Origin: an uncultured Pseudomonadota bacterium
GTDB taxonomy: Bacteria; Pseudomonadota; Gammaproteobacteria; Burkholderiales; Thiobacillaceae
Direction of reading: 5' to 3'
DNA: 64,000 nucleotides
Assembly (NCBI GenBank): GCA_903835655.1
Contig: CAILNT010000081.1
Location: forward strand, 20,296 to 84,295
Made by a program: the position numbers and the translations under genes. Each line of letters opens with the position of its first letter. The stretch's first letter is position 1. The notes under the pieces were generated by a model that saw only the letters and a list, made by a program, of their open reading frames with translations, ran no database searches and was not told the DNA's origin. Below, piece after piece: positions 9,527 through 21,270 of the stretch.

Positions 9527-9615
9527 CGACCATGGCAAGGATCGTAGCTTGGGTTAGCGGCTTCATCGCGACATCGTCCCCGAGGGGAAACCCAACGGAG
9601 TCACCCATTCATTCC

Positions 9616-9690
9616 GTAGGAGCCGGCTTGCCGGCGATCGACGCATACCCGAAGTGCCACCGTTCCAATCGCGAGCAAGCTCGCTCCCAC
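9616..9690. repeat. Inverted REP pair (BIME-like) between fruK and fruA
   Basis: Two 23-base REP units face each other: GTAGGAGCCGGCTTGCCGGCGAT at 9616-9638 and, inverted, the complement of GTGGGAGCGAGCTTGCTCGCGAT at 9668-9690. A third unit of the same family is at 16885-16907. The sequence type is well known from Pseudomonas REPs and related REPs of other proteobacteria that are mobilised by RAYT proteins. Here it may stabilise the upstream fruBK message or act as a spacer in the operon. Confidence 0.75.
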
Positions 9691-9721
9691 GGTAGCCACC
9701 TAGTCAACAGGAGATAGAGAC

Positions 9722-11449
9722 ATGGCACGCATCATCGCAATCACCGCCTGCCCCACCGGCATCGCCCATACTTACATGGCGGCGGAAGCCCTAAAGAAGA
9801 CCGCCGCCCTCCTGGGCCACGACATCCGGGTGGAAACCCAGGGCGCCAGCGGCACCACCAACTCGCTCGGCGACGCCGACCTGGCGGCCGCCCAGGTGGT
9901 CATCCTGGCCGCCGACACCCATGTGGACAGGGCCCGCTTCACCGGCATGGCCGTCTTTGAGACCAGCACCAGTAACGCGATCCGCGACACCCGCGGCGTG
10001 ATCGAGGCGGCCCTGGTGCTGATCGGCATCGCCGCCGTGCCGGCACCACGGGTACAGCAACCCGTTGCAGCGAAGAAAATCGTCGCCATCACCGCCTGCC
10101 CCACCGGCATCGCCCACACTTTCATGGCCGCCGAGGCGCTGAAGAAAGCGGCCGCTCTTCATGGCTATGAGATCAAGGTGGAAACCCAGGGTTCGGTGGG
10201 CGCCAAAAACACCCTGAGCGACGCGGAGATTGCCGCCGCCGACGTGGTCATCATCGGCGCCGACACCCATGTCGATCTCACCCGCTTCGCCGGCAAGGTG
10301 GTGTATGAAACCTCGGTGGGACGAGCGCTGAAGGAAACCGAAATCGTCCTGCGGGAGGCCTTCGCGCTGCCCCAACCCAGTCCGGAAACGCAGGTCCTGG
10401 CGGCTGCCGCGAAACCGCGCATGGAAAAACAGGCGGGACCGTACAAGCACCTGCTCACCGGCGTCTCCTACATGTTGCCCATCGTCGTGGCCGGCGGCCT
10501 GGTCATTGCCCTGTCCTTCATCTTCGGCATCGAGGCGTTCAAGGAGAAAGGCACGCTGGCTGCGGCCCTCATGGACATCGGCGGCGGCGCAGCCTTCGCC
10601 CTGATGATTCCGGTCCTGGCCGGCTTCATCGCCTACTCCATCGCCGACCGCCCCGGTCTGGCACCGGGCCTGGTCGGCGGCATGCTGGCCAGCCAGTTGG
10701 GAGCCGGTTTCCTGGGCGGCATCATCGCCGGCTTCCTGGCCGGCTACGTCGCCCTCTGGCTGCGCAACAACCTCAAGCTGCCGGTGCATTTCGAGGGTCT
10801 CAAACCGGTGCTGATCATTCCGCTCCTGGCTACCCTGGCGGTGGGCCTGCTGATGATCTATGTGGTGGGCAGCCCGGCCAAGGCGGTCATGGGCGGCCTC
10901 ACCGAATTCCTGAAGGGTTTGAGCGGCACCAATGCGGTGCTCTTGGGCCTGCTGCTGGGCGGCATGATGGCGGTGGACATGGGCGGCCCCATCAACAAGG
11001 CGGCCTATACCTTCGGCGTCGGCCTCCTGGCCAGCAACAGCTTCATGCCCATGGCGGCGGTGATGGCCGGCGGTATGGTGCCGCCCCTGGGGATCGCCCT
11101 GGCCACCTTCCTGGCGAAAAACCGCTTCACCGCCGACGAGCAGATCGCCGGCAAGGCCGCCGCCGTGCTGGGCATCTCTTTCATCACCGAAGGCGCCATC
11201 CCCTTCGCGGCGAAAGACCCGCTGCGGGTGATCCCGGCCTGCGTCGCCGGTGCGGCCACCACCGGCGCTCTGTCCATGCTGTTCGGCTGCACCCTGCACG
11301 CGCCCCACGGCGGCGTCTTCGTCCTGGCGATCCCCAACGCCGTGGGTCAGTTGCTGCCCTACATCGGTGCCATCCTGTCCGGCACCCTGGTCACCACTGG
11401 GCTGTTGATCGCCCTGAAGAAACCGCTCGCCGAAGCCACGGCGAAATAA
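9722..11449 (+). CDS. fruA: Fructose PTS transporter EIIB'BC
   Basis: An inner-membrane permease of 575 residues that imports fructose as fructose 1-phosphate. Two tandem EIIB domains (about 1-105 and 118-215) are followed by the EIIC membrane domain (about 235-570; GVSYMLPIVVAGGLVIALSF, GGMMAVDMGGPINKAAY, EGAIPFAAKDP). Both EIIB copies keep the phospho-Cys loop ACPTGIAHT (Cys10 and Cys126); in the E. coli protein as I recall it the first copy lacks the Cys. A CAGGAGA ribosome site precedes the ATG. It sits 195 bases after fruK, the gap holding the REP pair, and is followed by a porin gene. Confidence 0.96.
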   Translation: MARIIAITACPTGIAHTYMAAEALKKTAALLGHDIRVETQGASGTTNSLGDADLAAAQVVILAADTHVDRARFTGMAVFETSTSNAIRDTRGVIEAALVLIGIAAVPAPRVQQPVAAKKIVAITACPTGIAHTFMAAEALKKAAALHGYEIKVETQGSVGAKNTLSDAEIAAADVVIIGADTHVDLTRFAGKVVYETSVGRALKETEIVLREAFALPQPSPETQVLAAAAKPRMEKQAGPYKHLLTGVSYMLPIVVAGGLVIALSFIFGIEAFKEKGTLAAALMDIGGGAAFALMIPVLAGFIAYSIADRPGLAPGLVGGMLASQLGAGFLGGIIAGFLAGYVALWLRNNLKLPVHFEGLKPVLIIPLLATLAVGLLMIYVVGSPAKAVMGGLTEFLKGLSGTNAVLLGLLLGGMMAVDMGGPINKAAYTFGVGLLASNSFMPMAAVMAGGMVPPLGIALATFLAKNRFTADEQIAGKAAAVLGISFITEGAIPFAAKDPLRVIPACVAGAATTGALSMLFGCTLHAPHGGVFVLAIPNAVGQLLPYIGAILSGTLVTTGLLIALKKPLAEATAK

Positions 11450-12778
<1,329 letters not shown>

Positions 12779-12824
12779 GCGTCAGCGACTCTCCAAGCCA
12801 GGAGGACTGCCGCTTTGAAGCCGC

Positions 12825-15134
12825 CTATTTACGCTTGACCGCCCGGTTCATCGCATCCGCCAGCGCGCCGTTCGCGCTCTGGACCGGACGCGGTGACCGA
12901 GCCGAGGCCACGGCGGGCGATCGCTCCACCCGCTGCGGTTTCACCTCGTCCTGCATACGCAGGGTCAGCGCCACGCGTTTGCGGACGATATCCACCTCCA
13001 GCACCTTCACCTTGACGATATCTCCAGCCTTGACCACGTCGCGCGGATCCTTGACGAACTTATCCGACAAGGCGGAGATATGCACCAGGCCGTCCTGATG
13101 CACACCGATATCGACGAAAGCACCGAAGTTGGTGACGTTGCTGACCACGCCTTCCAGCTGCATGCCGGGAATCAGGTCTTTCATCTCATGGACCCCCTCC
13201 TGAAAAGCCGCCGCCCTGAATGCCGGGCGCGGGTCGCGACCGGGTTTTTCCAGTTCCTTGAGAATGTCCTTCACCGTGGGCAGGCCAAAGCGCTCATCCA
13301 CATACTTCCCGGCATCGAGGCGTTTGAGCACCTCCACATTGCCGATCACACCCTTCATGTCCAACTTCAGGTCGGCCAGGATGCGCATCACCACGGGGTA
13401 GGCCTCCGGATGCACCGAGGAAGCGTCGAGAGGATTGTCGCCACCGGGCACGCGCAGGAAACCGGCGGCCAGTTCGAAGGTCTTCGGCCCCAGGCGCGGC
13501 ACCTGTTTCAGCGCCTTGCGGTTGGGAAAAGGTCCGTGGGCATCGCGATGGGCTACGACCTGGTTGGCGAGCGCGGCGTTGAGGCCGGAGACGCGGCCGA
13601 GCAAAGCCGCCGAAGCGGTGTTCACATCGACCCCCACGGCGTTGACACAGTCCTCCACCACGGCTTCCAGCGCATGGGCTAGCCTGGCCTGGCCGAGGTC
13701 ATGCTGATACTGACCCACGCCAATCGCCTTCGGCTCGATCTTCACCAATTCGGCGAGCGGGTCCTGCAGGCGGCGGGCGATGGATACGGCGCCGCGCAGG
13801 GTGACGTCCATGTCCGGGAATTCCCGCGCGGCCAATTCCGAGGCGGAATACACCGAGGCGCCGGCCTCGCTCACCGTCACCTTGACAAGCTTCGCTTGCG
13901 CGGGCGTACGCGCGAGTTGCGCGATGAGGTCGGCGGCCAGCTTGTCGGTTTCGCGGCTGGCGGTCCCATTGCCGATGCTGATGAGCTCCGCGCCATGCAA
14001 GGCCGCGAGCCTGGCCAGGGTAGCGAGCGCGCCGTCCCAGTCGCGGCGCGGCTCGTGCGGGTAGACGACGGCGGTGTCGAGCACGCGACCGGTGCGGTCC
14101 ACCACCGCCACCTTGACGCCGGTGCGGATACCCGGGTCGAGGCCGATCACCGCCTTCGGCCCGGCCGGGGCCGCGAGCAACAGGTCTTTCAGATTGCTGG
14201 CGAAGACGCGGATGGCTTCGGCTTCCGCACGCTCGAACAGGGCGTTCATCAGATCCAGTTCGAGGTGCAAGGAGAGCTTCACCTTCCAGGCCCAGCGCAC
14301 CGTATCCAGCAGCCACTTGTCGCCGGGTCGCCCCCGATCACACAGGCCGAAGTGGGTAGCGATGTAGCCGATGAACACCGCATCTACCCCGGGAAGAGGA
14401 GAGAGCTCCTCCGGCAGTTTGATGGAGAGGCCCAACACGCCCTCGTTGCGTCCCCGGAACAACGCCAGGGCACGGTGCGAGGGCAGGGACTTCCAGGGTT
14501 CATCGAACGCGAACCAATCGCGGAATTTCTGGCCTTCGCCTTCCTTGCCCTCGACCAGACGCGACACCATGCGGCCGTTGTCCTGCAGGTAGGTGCGCAG
14601 GCGTTCCAGCAGTGCGGCATCTTCGGCGAACTGCTCCATGAGAATCTGGCGGGCGCCGTCCAGGGCCGATTTCACGTCGGGCACACCGAGATCGAGGTTC
14701 ACGAAGGCTGCGGCTTCGACTTCCGGAGTCAGCAGGGGATCGGCCAACAGCATTTCCGCCAACGGCCCCAGACCGGCTTCCCGGGCGATCTGCGCCTTGG
14801 TGCGGCGCTTCTGTTTGTGGGGTAGATAGAGGTCTTCCAGGCGCTGCTTGGTCTCGGCCGCAGCGATGTCGGCCTGCAACTGCGGCGTGAGCTTGCCCTG
14901 CCCTTCGATGCTGGCGAGTACCGCCGCGCGCCGCTCCTCCAGTTCGCGCAGATAGCCCAGGCGTACTTCCAGATGCCGCAATTGGGTGTCGTCGAGTCCA
15001 CCGGTCGCCTCCTTGCGATAGCGCGCCACGAAGGGGACGGTGGCGCCGTCATCGAGCAGCGCCACGGCGGCGGCAACCTGGCTGGCCTGGACGTGGAGTT
15101 CCTGGGCAATGCGGGTTTCGATGGAGGGCAGCAT
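12825..15134 (-). CDS. tex: Tex-family transcription accessory protein
   Basis: An RNA-binding protein of 769 residues of the Tex/YhgF family, involved in transcription and stress survival in several bacteria. Order: N-terminal helical domain, YqgF/RNase H-like domain at about 310-450 ([18 protein letters not shown]), helix-hairpin-helix repeats (about 480-540, [18 protein letters not shown]), and an S1 RNA-binding domain near the C-terminus ([37 protein letters not shown]). The ATG at 15134 ([13 protein letters not shown]) is chosen over an upstream in-frame start because it matches the family length. It converges on the porin gene without a visible terminator. Confidence 0.96.
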   Translation of the reverse strand: MLPSIETRIAQELHVQASQVAAAVALLDDGATVPFVARYRKEATGGLDDTQLRHLEVRLGYLRELEERRAAVLASIEGQGKLTPQLQADIAAAETKQRLEDLYLPHKQKRRTKAQIAREAGLGPLAEMLLADPLLTPEVEAAAFVNLDLGVPDVKSALDGARQILMEQFAEDAALLERLRTYLQDNGRMVSRLVEGKEGEGQKFRDWFAFDEPWKSLPSHRALALFRGRNEGVLGLSIKLPEELSPLPGVDAVFIGYIATHFGLCDRGRPGDKWLLDTVRWAWKVKLSLHLELDLMNALFERAEAEAIRVFASNLKDLLLAAPAGPKAVIGLDPGIRTGVKVAVVDRTGRVLDTAVVYPHEPRRDWDGALATLARLAALHGAELISIGNGTASRETDKLAADLIAQLARTPAQAKLVKVTVSEAGASVYSASELAAREFPDMDVTLRGAVSIARRLQDPLAELVKIEPKAIGVGQYQHDLGQARLAHALEAVVEDCVNAVGVDVNTASAALLGRVSGLNAALANQVVAHRDAHGPFPNRKALKQVPRLGPKTFELAAGFLRVPGGDNPLDASSVHPEAYPVVMRILADLKLDMKGVIGNVEVLKRLDAGKYVDERFGLPTVKDILKELEKPGRDPRPAFRAAAFQEGVHEMKDLIPGMQLEGVVSNVTNFGAFVDIGVHQDGLVHISALSDKFVKDPRDVVKAGDIVKVKVLEVDIVRKRVALTLRMQDEVKPQRVERSPAVASARSPRPVQSANGALADAMNRAVKRK

Positions 15135-15339
15135 GGGATTCCGGGAGGGCAAGGGGGGGACAGCATGGAGAATAACGTCGCGCCCGACAAGACTTGACAG
15201 GCCTGCCACGTCCGGCATCGGGCATCCCCCCGTGTTAGAATCCTCACCGTTTCACGACACTCACACAGCGAAGAGAGGGCCATTCAGACCGGGCCGGGCT
15301 TGCGTGAGGGGGTGGCCTGTGGCCACTGTTGAGCACATC

Positions 15340-15424
15340 GCGAAAGTGGCGGAATTGGTAGACGCACTGGATTTAGGTTCCAGCGCCGCAAGGCTTGAGG
15401 GTTCGAGTCCCTTCTTTCGCACCA
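15340..15424 (+). tRNA. tRNA-Leu (UAG)
   Basis: An 85-base type II tRNA. The acceptor stem GCGAAAG pairs with CTTTCGC, the D-arm is GGCGGAATTGGTAGACGC, the anticodon stem-loop is CTGGA-TTTAGGT-TCCAG with anticodon TAG, there is a long variable arm as expected for Leu, and the T-arm GGTTCGAGTCC. The CCA end is encoded (15422-15424). It stands alone between tex and a convergent slipin gene. Confidence 0.97.
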
Positions 15425-15531
15425 CGATACGAAACGTCCAGGTAAAGCACCCGGCCACGAAGATGGGTTCGGGGTGTTCCGCGCTCAGGCCTGGACTTCG
15501 CCACGGTTAGGCCCGGTTCGAGCAGGGGGGG

Positions 15532-16293
15532 TCAATCCTTGCGTTTCACCATGTCGATGAACGGACTGATGAGGTCCATGGGCAGAGGAAAGACGATGGT
15601 CGAGTTCTTGTCGGCGGCGATCACGGTCAGGGTTTCCAGATAGCGCAACTGGATGGCCTGTGGTTGCCTACCCAGCACCTCGGCGGCTTGGGCGAGTTTC
15701 TCGGCCGCTTGCAGTTCGCCCTCGGCATGGATCACCTTGGCGCGGCGTTCCCGCTCGGCCTCGGCCTGGCGCGCAATCGCCCGCACCATGGTGATATCGA
15801 TGTCGACGTGCTTGATCTCGACACTGGTCACCTTGATGCCCCAGGCATCGGTCGAGGCATCCAGGATTTTCTGGATGTCGACATTAAGCTTGTCCCGCTC
15901 GGCCAGCATCTCGTCCAACTCGTGTTTGCCCAGCACACTGCGCAAGGTGGTCTGGGCGAGCTGGCTGGTGGCGTTGTAGTAATCCTCGACCTGGATGATG
16001 GAGCGTTCCGGGTCGACCACCCGGAAGTAGACCACCGCGTTCACCTTGACCGAGACGTTGTCGCGCGAGATCACGTCCTGCGGCGGCACGTCCATCACCA
16101 CCGTGCGCAGATCCACCTTGACCATCTGTTGCACCACCGGGAGGATGACCACCAGCCCCGGCCCCTTGACCCGCCAGAAACGGCCGAGCAGGAAAACCAC
16201 GCCGCGTTCGTACTCGCGCAGGACGCGAAACGAGGAGAACAGCACGGCGATGAGGGCGACCAGCACCAACATGCCGGATGGGAGAAATTCCAT
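15532..16293 (-). CDS. Slipin (SPFH/band-7 membrane protein)
   Basis: A stomatin-like protein of 253 residues. A short N-terminal membrane anchor (about 6-22, [16 protein letters not shown]) is followed by the SPFH domain (about 25-200: [52 protein letters not shown]) and a coiled C-terminal part rich in Ala and Glu. Proteins of this group oligomerise in membrane microdomains. The usual NfeD partner is not beside it here. The ATG at 16293 is preferred to a TTG two codons upstream. Confidence 0.92.
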   Translation of the reverse strand: MEFLPSGMLVLVALIAVLFSSFRVLREYERGVVFLLGRFWRVKGPGLVVILPVVQQMVKVDLRTVVMDVPPQDVISRDNVSVKVNAVVYFRVVDPERSIIQVEDYYNATSQLAQTTLRSVLGKHELDEMLAERDKLNVDIQKILDASTDAWGIKVTSVEIKHVDIDITMVRAIARQAEAERERRAKVIHAEGELQAAEKLAQAAEVLGRQPQAIQLRYLETLTVIAADKNSTIVFPLPMDLISPFIDMVKRKD

Positions 16294-16398
16294 GGTCAAG
16301 CTCCTTCAGTTATTCGACCGACTCGCACGGCACAGCTTACCCGGTTCGGCCCAGGGTCAACTACACTTCCCGTTCACAACCATTGCAAAGAAATCCCC

Positions 16399-16821
16399 AT
16401 GAAATTTGTCATTGCCACCTTGCTGACCGCAACCACCCTGCTGTTTGCCGCGGCCCCTGCTCTGGCGGGGCCGATAGGCGACATCAAATCCACACTGACC
16501 TCTTCGCGGCAGCAGACCATGGCCATGCTGAGCGAAGACGACCACACCGTCCTGGAGATGCGCTACGAGGATGCGGTCAAATCGAGCAAACACCTGGATG
16601 CACTCCTGGGCGCCGCCTTGAAAAACGCTGCACTGCACAGCGCCTGGCCGACTCTGGGCCAGTTCAAGGAAGTGTGGGAGGCCTTCAAGAAGACCCGCGA
16701 TGAAGACATCGTCCCGGCCCTGATGGCCGGTTCGCGACTCAAAGCCCGTGCCATGGCGCTCACTTCCCAGGCACCGCGCTTCAAGGAAATGAATGCGTTG
16801 CTGGATTCGTTGCCACAATGA
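16399..16821 (+). CDS. Small exported helical protein, unknown function
   Basis: A predicted protein of 140 residues with a clear signal peptide (about 1-23, ending ALAGP). The mature part is Ala/Lys/Met-rich and probably all-helical (TSSRQQTMAMLSEDDHTVLE, WPTLGQFKEVWEAFKKTRDE) with no cysteine and no catalytic motif that I recognise. It is divergent from the slipin gene, 105 bases away, and probably periplasmic. I cannot assign a function. Confidence 0.75.
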   Translation: MKFVIATLLTATTLLFAAAPALAGPIGDIKSTLTSSRQQTMAMLSEDDHTVLEMRYEDAVKSSKHLDALLGAALKNAALHSAWPTLGQFKEVWEAFKKTRDEDIVPALMAGSRLKARAMALTSQAPRFKEMNALLDSLPQ

Positions 16822-16884
16822 TCCTGTGTTTCGCTCTTGGCCGGGCGCACCAGGCGCGAGCCTGCCCGCAACCGCCACCGTCGT

Positions 16885-16907
16885 ATCGCGGGCAAGCCCG
16901 CTCCCAC
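16885..16907 (-). repeat. REP element
   Basis: The minus strand reads GTGGGAGCGGGCTTGCCCGCGAT, the same family as the inverted pair at 9616-9690. A partial, degenerate partner (GAGCCTGCCCGC) lies just upstream near 16858. It lies between the stops of two convergent genes, a usual REP location. Confidence 0.75.
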
Positions 16908-17007
16908 GCGGGCGCCTGAATTCACCCGAGTGGTGAATACCTGCGGAGGCCACCGACCACTCGCGGCGAGCCAACGTTTCGGCAAGTGCTCGTACTGCCC
17001 ATGGAAC

Positions 17008-18999
17008 CTAGTTGGTGACCGCTATGGTGTCGGTCGTCAAGAGGCCTTTGGGCGTAGTTACGATTACAGTGAGCGTGCCCGCGCTGGTGGCATCCGTGCA
17101 GGTGCTGCCCGTCGCGTCGTTCTGGATACGCACGGTAAAAACACTCGGGCTATGCACGTTGCTGCTGGGCATGGTGAACGAAACGGGGCCGACCAGGGTT
17201 CCATCGCCGGATACGCTCGCAACGACCGTCGTACCGACTGGCAACGGGTTTCCATTGACGTCCCCTAGCGTGAGGGTTACCGCATGAATGCTTCCCTGAG
17301 TGGTACACCCGCCCAAGTCCACACTGCGTGGAGAAATGATCGGCAATACCGCGGACGACTTGGAGAACACCAACACCAGAGATCCACTGACGTTCAAAGT
17401 GTGCGTGGGCGAGCAGCCGGTATTGCAGAGCACACCGGTGAACAGTGTGTCGGCCGAATCGCGCACCCTATTCGAATTGAAATCGACAAAAAACTCGCCG
17501 AGATCATAAAGTCCGTTCTCGTTGTCATCCCGGTAGGCTTCACCCTGATCCGTGAACGTTTCCCCCTGGTCATAGCTCCCATTGCCATTCGCATCGACGA
17601 AGCTCTCCTCACCTATGGCATACGCCAATATCGTCGAGCGCCCATCGCCGGGACGTGGCGCCTGGCTGGTCCAGGTGACCGAACAGTAACCGGCGCCTCC
17701 CGTTGCGCCTGACACATTCCCGGAGGTACCGGTAACGCAGCCCGAGGTGATCGCACCGCCTTCAGTGGTGAACACGACCGCGGTGCCATCGGGTACGGGA
17801 TTCCCTGATCGATCGGCGAGGCGAGCGGTGACGACGACGGGAACTCCGTCATAGTCCCAGGCCTCCGGGTTTAATTTATCGGCGCTGACCGAGAAATGGG
17901 CCTGATCCGGGATTCCCGTCGACACATAGAGTTGGCTCGACTGTGTCGAAATAGTCCCGCTAGTCCCGGCGGTCGTGGCAGTAACCCGAACCGGCGTCAG
18001 GATCGTTCCGGAATGAACCAGGGCAACGGCCAGGCCATTGCCATTCGTAATATCCGACCCACTCGATAGGGATAGCCCCCCCACCGTGTTATCGAGCGAA
18101 AAATTGACCGTCCTGCCGATAATCGGATTTCCGCCGCTATCGACGACCTTGAATGTTATGGTGGACACTTCGGTGCCACCCATGCCTTTGACATTGAGAT
18201 TGGCCGGGCTGGCTGAAACAAACTGGACCGAACTGACGTCGGGCAACGCCACGCTCAAGTTTCCTGCGAGTGTCGCTCCATTGGATAGGCTGGCGGTAAT
18301 GGTGTCGACCACACCACAACCGTTGTCGCGATAGGAGGCCGTAGCGAGTCCGTTGACCGTACTCACACTGGGCGAAAGGACCGCCTTTCCAAGGGTGACG
18401 CACGTGGAAGTAAAGCTGACATTGGTCGGTGTGGTGTAGATCGCGGCACCACTGGTCACCGTTACCGTGACATTGGATGTGCCATAGGCGGATAGCGGAT
18501 TGGTGCCGAAGCTGAGCGTGCTCAACCCAAGCTGGGCGACGTTGACGGTATAACCGATGCTACCGGTTACAGCAGTGGCTGCGACATTGGCACTGGCGGT
18601 CACCGTAGCAGCCCCGGTAGTGCTCCCCGCAACCAAACTTATCATTGCAATGCCGCTGGCGTTGGTCAGCGCGGTACCCGATGCGGGCGAGAACGTACCA
18701 AAACTTGCACCGGTAGTGAATGTAACGACCGAATTGGACACCACCGCGCCCGCGGTGTCCTTGAGTAGTGCCGTCACAGTCAGCGGTGATCCGGAAGTCA
18801 GGGCGTTGCTGGCATTTCCTGTCGCGGGGTCGGAAAGCGTAAGTACAAGGCTCGCAGCAACCGTTGTGTTACCCGTCGTACCGCCTGTCGTCGAAGTGCC
18901 GCCGCTCGCCCCGCCCGCACCGCAGCCGGTCAGCAAGGCAGTCAGACCGATCAGGGCCGCGGTCAGCAGGCCGTTGAACACTTTCTTGCCGCATTTCAT
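17008..18999 (-). CDS. Lipoprotein with Big-type (invasin-like) repeats
   Basis: An exported lipoprotein of 663 residues: signal peptide with lipobox LLTGC (about Cys26), a Gly/Thr linker, and several bacterial Ig-like repeats of about 90-100 residues, recognisable by alternating phrases such as GSPLTVTALLKDTAGAVVSN, VVDSGGNPIIGRTVNFSLDN and NGNPLPVGTTVVASVSGDG. Between repeats, at about 460-520, lies an acidic stretch with calcium-binding-like loops (DANGNGSYDQGE, DDNENGLYDLGE, DFNSNRVRDSAD). It is 70 bases after pilQ on the same strand, where aroK is often found in related genomes, so it may be co-transcribed with the pilus genes. A surface or pilus-associated role is an inference. Confidence 0.82.
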   Translation of the reverse strand: MKCGKKVFNGLLTAALIGLTALLTGCGAGGASGGTSTTGGTTGNTTVAASLVLTLSDPATGNASNALTSGSPLTVTALLKDTAGAVVSNSVVTFTTGASFGTFSPASGTALTNASGIAMISLVAGSTTGAATVTASANVAATAVTGSIGYTVNVAQLGLSTLSFGTNPLSAYGTSNVTVTVTSGAAIYTTPTNVSFTSTCVTLGKAVLSPSVSTVNGLATASYRDNGCGVVDTITASLSNGATLAGNLSVALPDVSSVQFVSASPANLNVKGMGGTEVSTITFKVVDSGGNPIIGRTVNFSLDNTVGGLSLSSGSDITNGNGLAVALVHSGTILTPVRVTATTAGTSGTISTQSSQLYVSTGIPDQAHFSVSADKLNPEAWDYDGVPVVVTARLADRSGNPVPDGTAVVFTTEGGAITSGCVTGTSGNVSGATGGAGYCSVTWTSQAPRPGDGRSTILAYAIGEESFVDANGNGSYDQGETFTDQGEAYRDDNENGLYDLGEFFVDFNSNRVRDSADTLFTGVLCNTGCSPTHTLNVSGSLVLVFSKSSAVLPIISPRSVDLGGCTTQGSIHAVTLTLGDVNGNPLPVGTTVVASVSGDGTLVGPVSFTMPSSNVHSPSVFTVRIQNDATGSTCTDATSAGTLTVIVTTPKGLLTTDTIAVTN

Positions 19000-19069
19000 T
19001 CTGTTCCCCTCGTGTTCCAGTTAGCCGGTGGTTTGGGTTCGATGCGGCGCCAGGGCACTCCTCTGGCAC

Positions 19070-21265
19070 TCAATGTGTCAGCACATCTTCGTCGGGCAGG
19101 ATGCGCGGAGTGAGAAAAATCAACAACTCGGTCTTGGCATCCTGTTTGTCATTTTCCTTGAACAAGTTGCCCAGGAACGGAATATCTCCGAGGAAGGGAA
19201 CCTTGTTGGTGTCGTTGCGCACGGTCTGCTCGAAGATGCCGCCCAGCACCGCGGTTTCGCCGTTCCTGACCCGAACCTGGGTCTTGACCCGTTTGGTATC
19301 GATCTCGGTCTGACCATTGGTCAGGGCGCCTGGCGCATCCTTCTGCACTTCCACGTCGAGGATGATGGAATCGTTGTTGAGTACCTGCGGGTTTACCAAC
19401 AGGCAGAGGAAGGCGTCCTTGAACGTGACGGTGGCCGCGCTGTTGGCGCTTCCGGGCGTGACAAAGGGAATCTGCTGCCCCTGCATGATGACGGCCGGCT
19501 TCTGATTCTGGGTGACCACGCGCGGACTGGAAACGATCTTGCCGCGTTTGTCGAGCTCCATCGCCTGGATCTCCAGGCTCAAGATGGCGGCGGCGGAGGC
19601 GTTGTAGACGCTGACGCCGAAGCTGCCGGTCGCGGTCTTGCCGAGGTCGGTCAGACCGAGATTGACGTTGGCGGTTGGCGAAGCGGCAGTCAGACCCGTG
19701 GTCGCACTGGTGGCCGAGCTGGCGTAGGTACCCAGGCCGATCCCGGTCTTGCCTATCCTGCCGCTGCCGCCGTAGCCCAGGCGAGCACCCAGCGCGCGCT
19801 CGAAGGAATCGTCGGCGACGACGACCCGCGCCTCGATCATCACCTGTTTCGAGGGTACGTCGACGCTGGCGAGGATGGCCTTGATCTCCTTGATCTTGCT
19901 GGGTGTGTCCTGGACGAACAGGGTGTTGGTCTTGAGTTCGTAGGAACTCGTGCCGCGCTTGGACAAGATGCGCTGGCCAACGCCGGCCCCCGCCGCGGCC
20001 GTGCTCTGCGCATTACTGCCGCCCACGCCGGCGGCCTGGGCGCTACAGGACACGCTCTCGCCAGCCTGGGTGGCGCTCAATGACTGGCCGTTGAGGATGG
20101 CCTGGGCATCGTTGGCGCGCAGGTAGTTGAGCCGGATGAACTCGGTGCCGATGTCTTCCAGGTCGGCGATCTGCTGGCGCGCTTCCATTTCCAGCTTTTC
20201 CTTGGCGGCGAGTTCGTCGCGCGGGGCGATCCAGATGACGTTCCCCGTGGCGCGCTTGGCCAGGCCCTTGGCCCTGAGAATGATGTCCAATGCCTGATCC
20301 CAGGGCACGTCCTTGAGGCGCAGGGTGACGCTGCCGGAAACGGTATCGCTGGTGATGATGTTGAAGCCGGTGAAGTCGGCGATGACCTGGAGCACCGAGC
20401 GGACTTCCACGTTCTGGAAATTGAGCGAGAGTTTCTCGCCAATATATTGCGGCTTGCCGTCCTGGGCAGACTGGGGGCCTTCCAGCGAGCGCACTTCCAG
20501 GGTGAACAGATCGCCTGCCTGCCAGGCGGAGTAGTCCCACTTGCCCTTGGGGCTGACCAGCATGCGAGTCTGTTTGCCCTGTTCGAAGGTTTCCACGGTC
20601 TGTGCCGGCGTGGCGAAATCGGTCACATCCAGACGCCGACGCAATGGGCTGGGGAGCGAGGTATTGAGGAAATCGACCTGGATGGCGCCGCCCAGCTTCT
20701 GGATGTCGACCCCGACGCCCGGACCGGACAGGCTCACCAGAATGCGCGACTCGCCTTCCTTGCCGCGGCGAAAATCGATGTCGCGTATGCTGTGCCCACC
20801 GGCCGGATCGGTCTCGGCGAAGCGCGCGGGTAGAGGCGTGCCGGGTTGGACGTCGATGCCATGGATGACGGCCAGCACCAGATTGCGATCACGGCGCAAC
20901 TCATAGCTCACGGGCAGGTTCAGGTTGAGCACGACGCGAGTGCGCTCACCCGCCTGCACCACCTGCCAGTTCTTCACCGCGCCGCCGTCCGCCGTCTCCG
21001 AAGTACGCGGCAGGGCACTGCCGGTCGCCGGAAAGTCGAGCACCAACCGCTGCGGATTGCTGGTCGTGAAGGCGATGGGCAGTTCCTCCACGGACTCCTT
21101 GAACACCAGTTTAATCACCTGGCTGTCATTGTTGCCCTGGGTCAAGGCCACAGCATTCAGGATGTTGGGGACACCACCCGCCTGGGCGGCGGCGGCCAGC
21201 AACAGTGCCGCGGCGAAACAATACAGCTGGCGGAACGCCAGGCGCGGGGGGGAGATCGATTTCAT
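19070..21265 (-). CDS. pilQ: Type IV pilus secretin PilQ
   Basis: An outer-membrane secretin of 731 residues forming the channel for the pilus fibre. There is a signal peptide (about 1-29), an AMIN domain (about 40-140, LVLDFPATGSALP) and a further AMIN-like stretch, an STN/N0 domain (about 270-330, LSLNFQNVEVRSVLQVIADF), an N1 domain, and the C-terminal secretin domain (about 490-725: VEAQ-type ARVVVADDSFERALGARLGY, VLGGIFEQTVRNDTNKVPFL, FLGDIPFLGNLFKENDK). It is the last of pilMNOPQ; its start is 5 bases after the pilP stop. Confidence 0.96.
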   Translation of the reverse strand: MKSISPPRLAFRQLYCFAAALLLAAAAQAGGVPNILNAVALTQGNNDSQVIKLVFKESVEELPIAFTTSNPQRLVLDFPATGSALPRTSETADGGAVKNWQVVQAGERTRVVLNLNLPVSYELRRDRNLVLAVIHGIDVQPGTPLPARFAETDPAGGHSIRDIDFRRGKEGESRILVSLSGPGVGVDIQKLGGAIQVDFLNTSLPSPLRRRLDVTDFATPAQTVETFEQGKQTRMLVSPKGKWDYSAWQAGDLFTLEVRSLEGPQSAQDGKPQYIGEKLSLNFQNVEVRSVLQVIADFTGFNIITSDTVSGSVTLRLKDVPWDQALDIILRAKGLAKRATGNVIWIAPRDELAAKEKLEMEARQQIADLEDIGTEFIRLNYLRANDAQAILNGQSLSATQAGESVSCSAQAAGVGGSNAQSTAAAGAGVGQRILSKRGTSSYELKTNTLFVQDTPSKIKEIKAILASVDVPSKQVMIEARVVVADDSFERALGARLGYGGSGRIGKTGIGLGTYASSATSATTGLTAASPTANVNLGLTDLGKTATGSFGVSVYNASAAAILSLEIQAMELDKRGKIVSSPRVVTQNQKPAVIMQGQQIPFVTPGSANSAATVTFKDAFLCLLVNPQVLNNDSIILDVEVQKDAPGALTNGQTEIDTKRVKTQVRVRNGETAVLGGIFEQTVRNDTNKVPFLGDIPFLGNLFKENDKQDAKTELLIFLTPRILPDEDVLTH

Positions 21266-21270
21266 ACCGT

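Noticed and set aside
9523..9717. Short gene between fruK and fruA
   Set aside because: The frame consists mainly of the REP pair and has no ribosome site or recognisable product.
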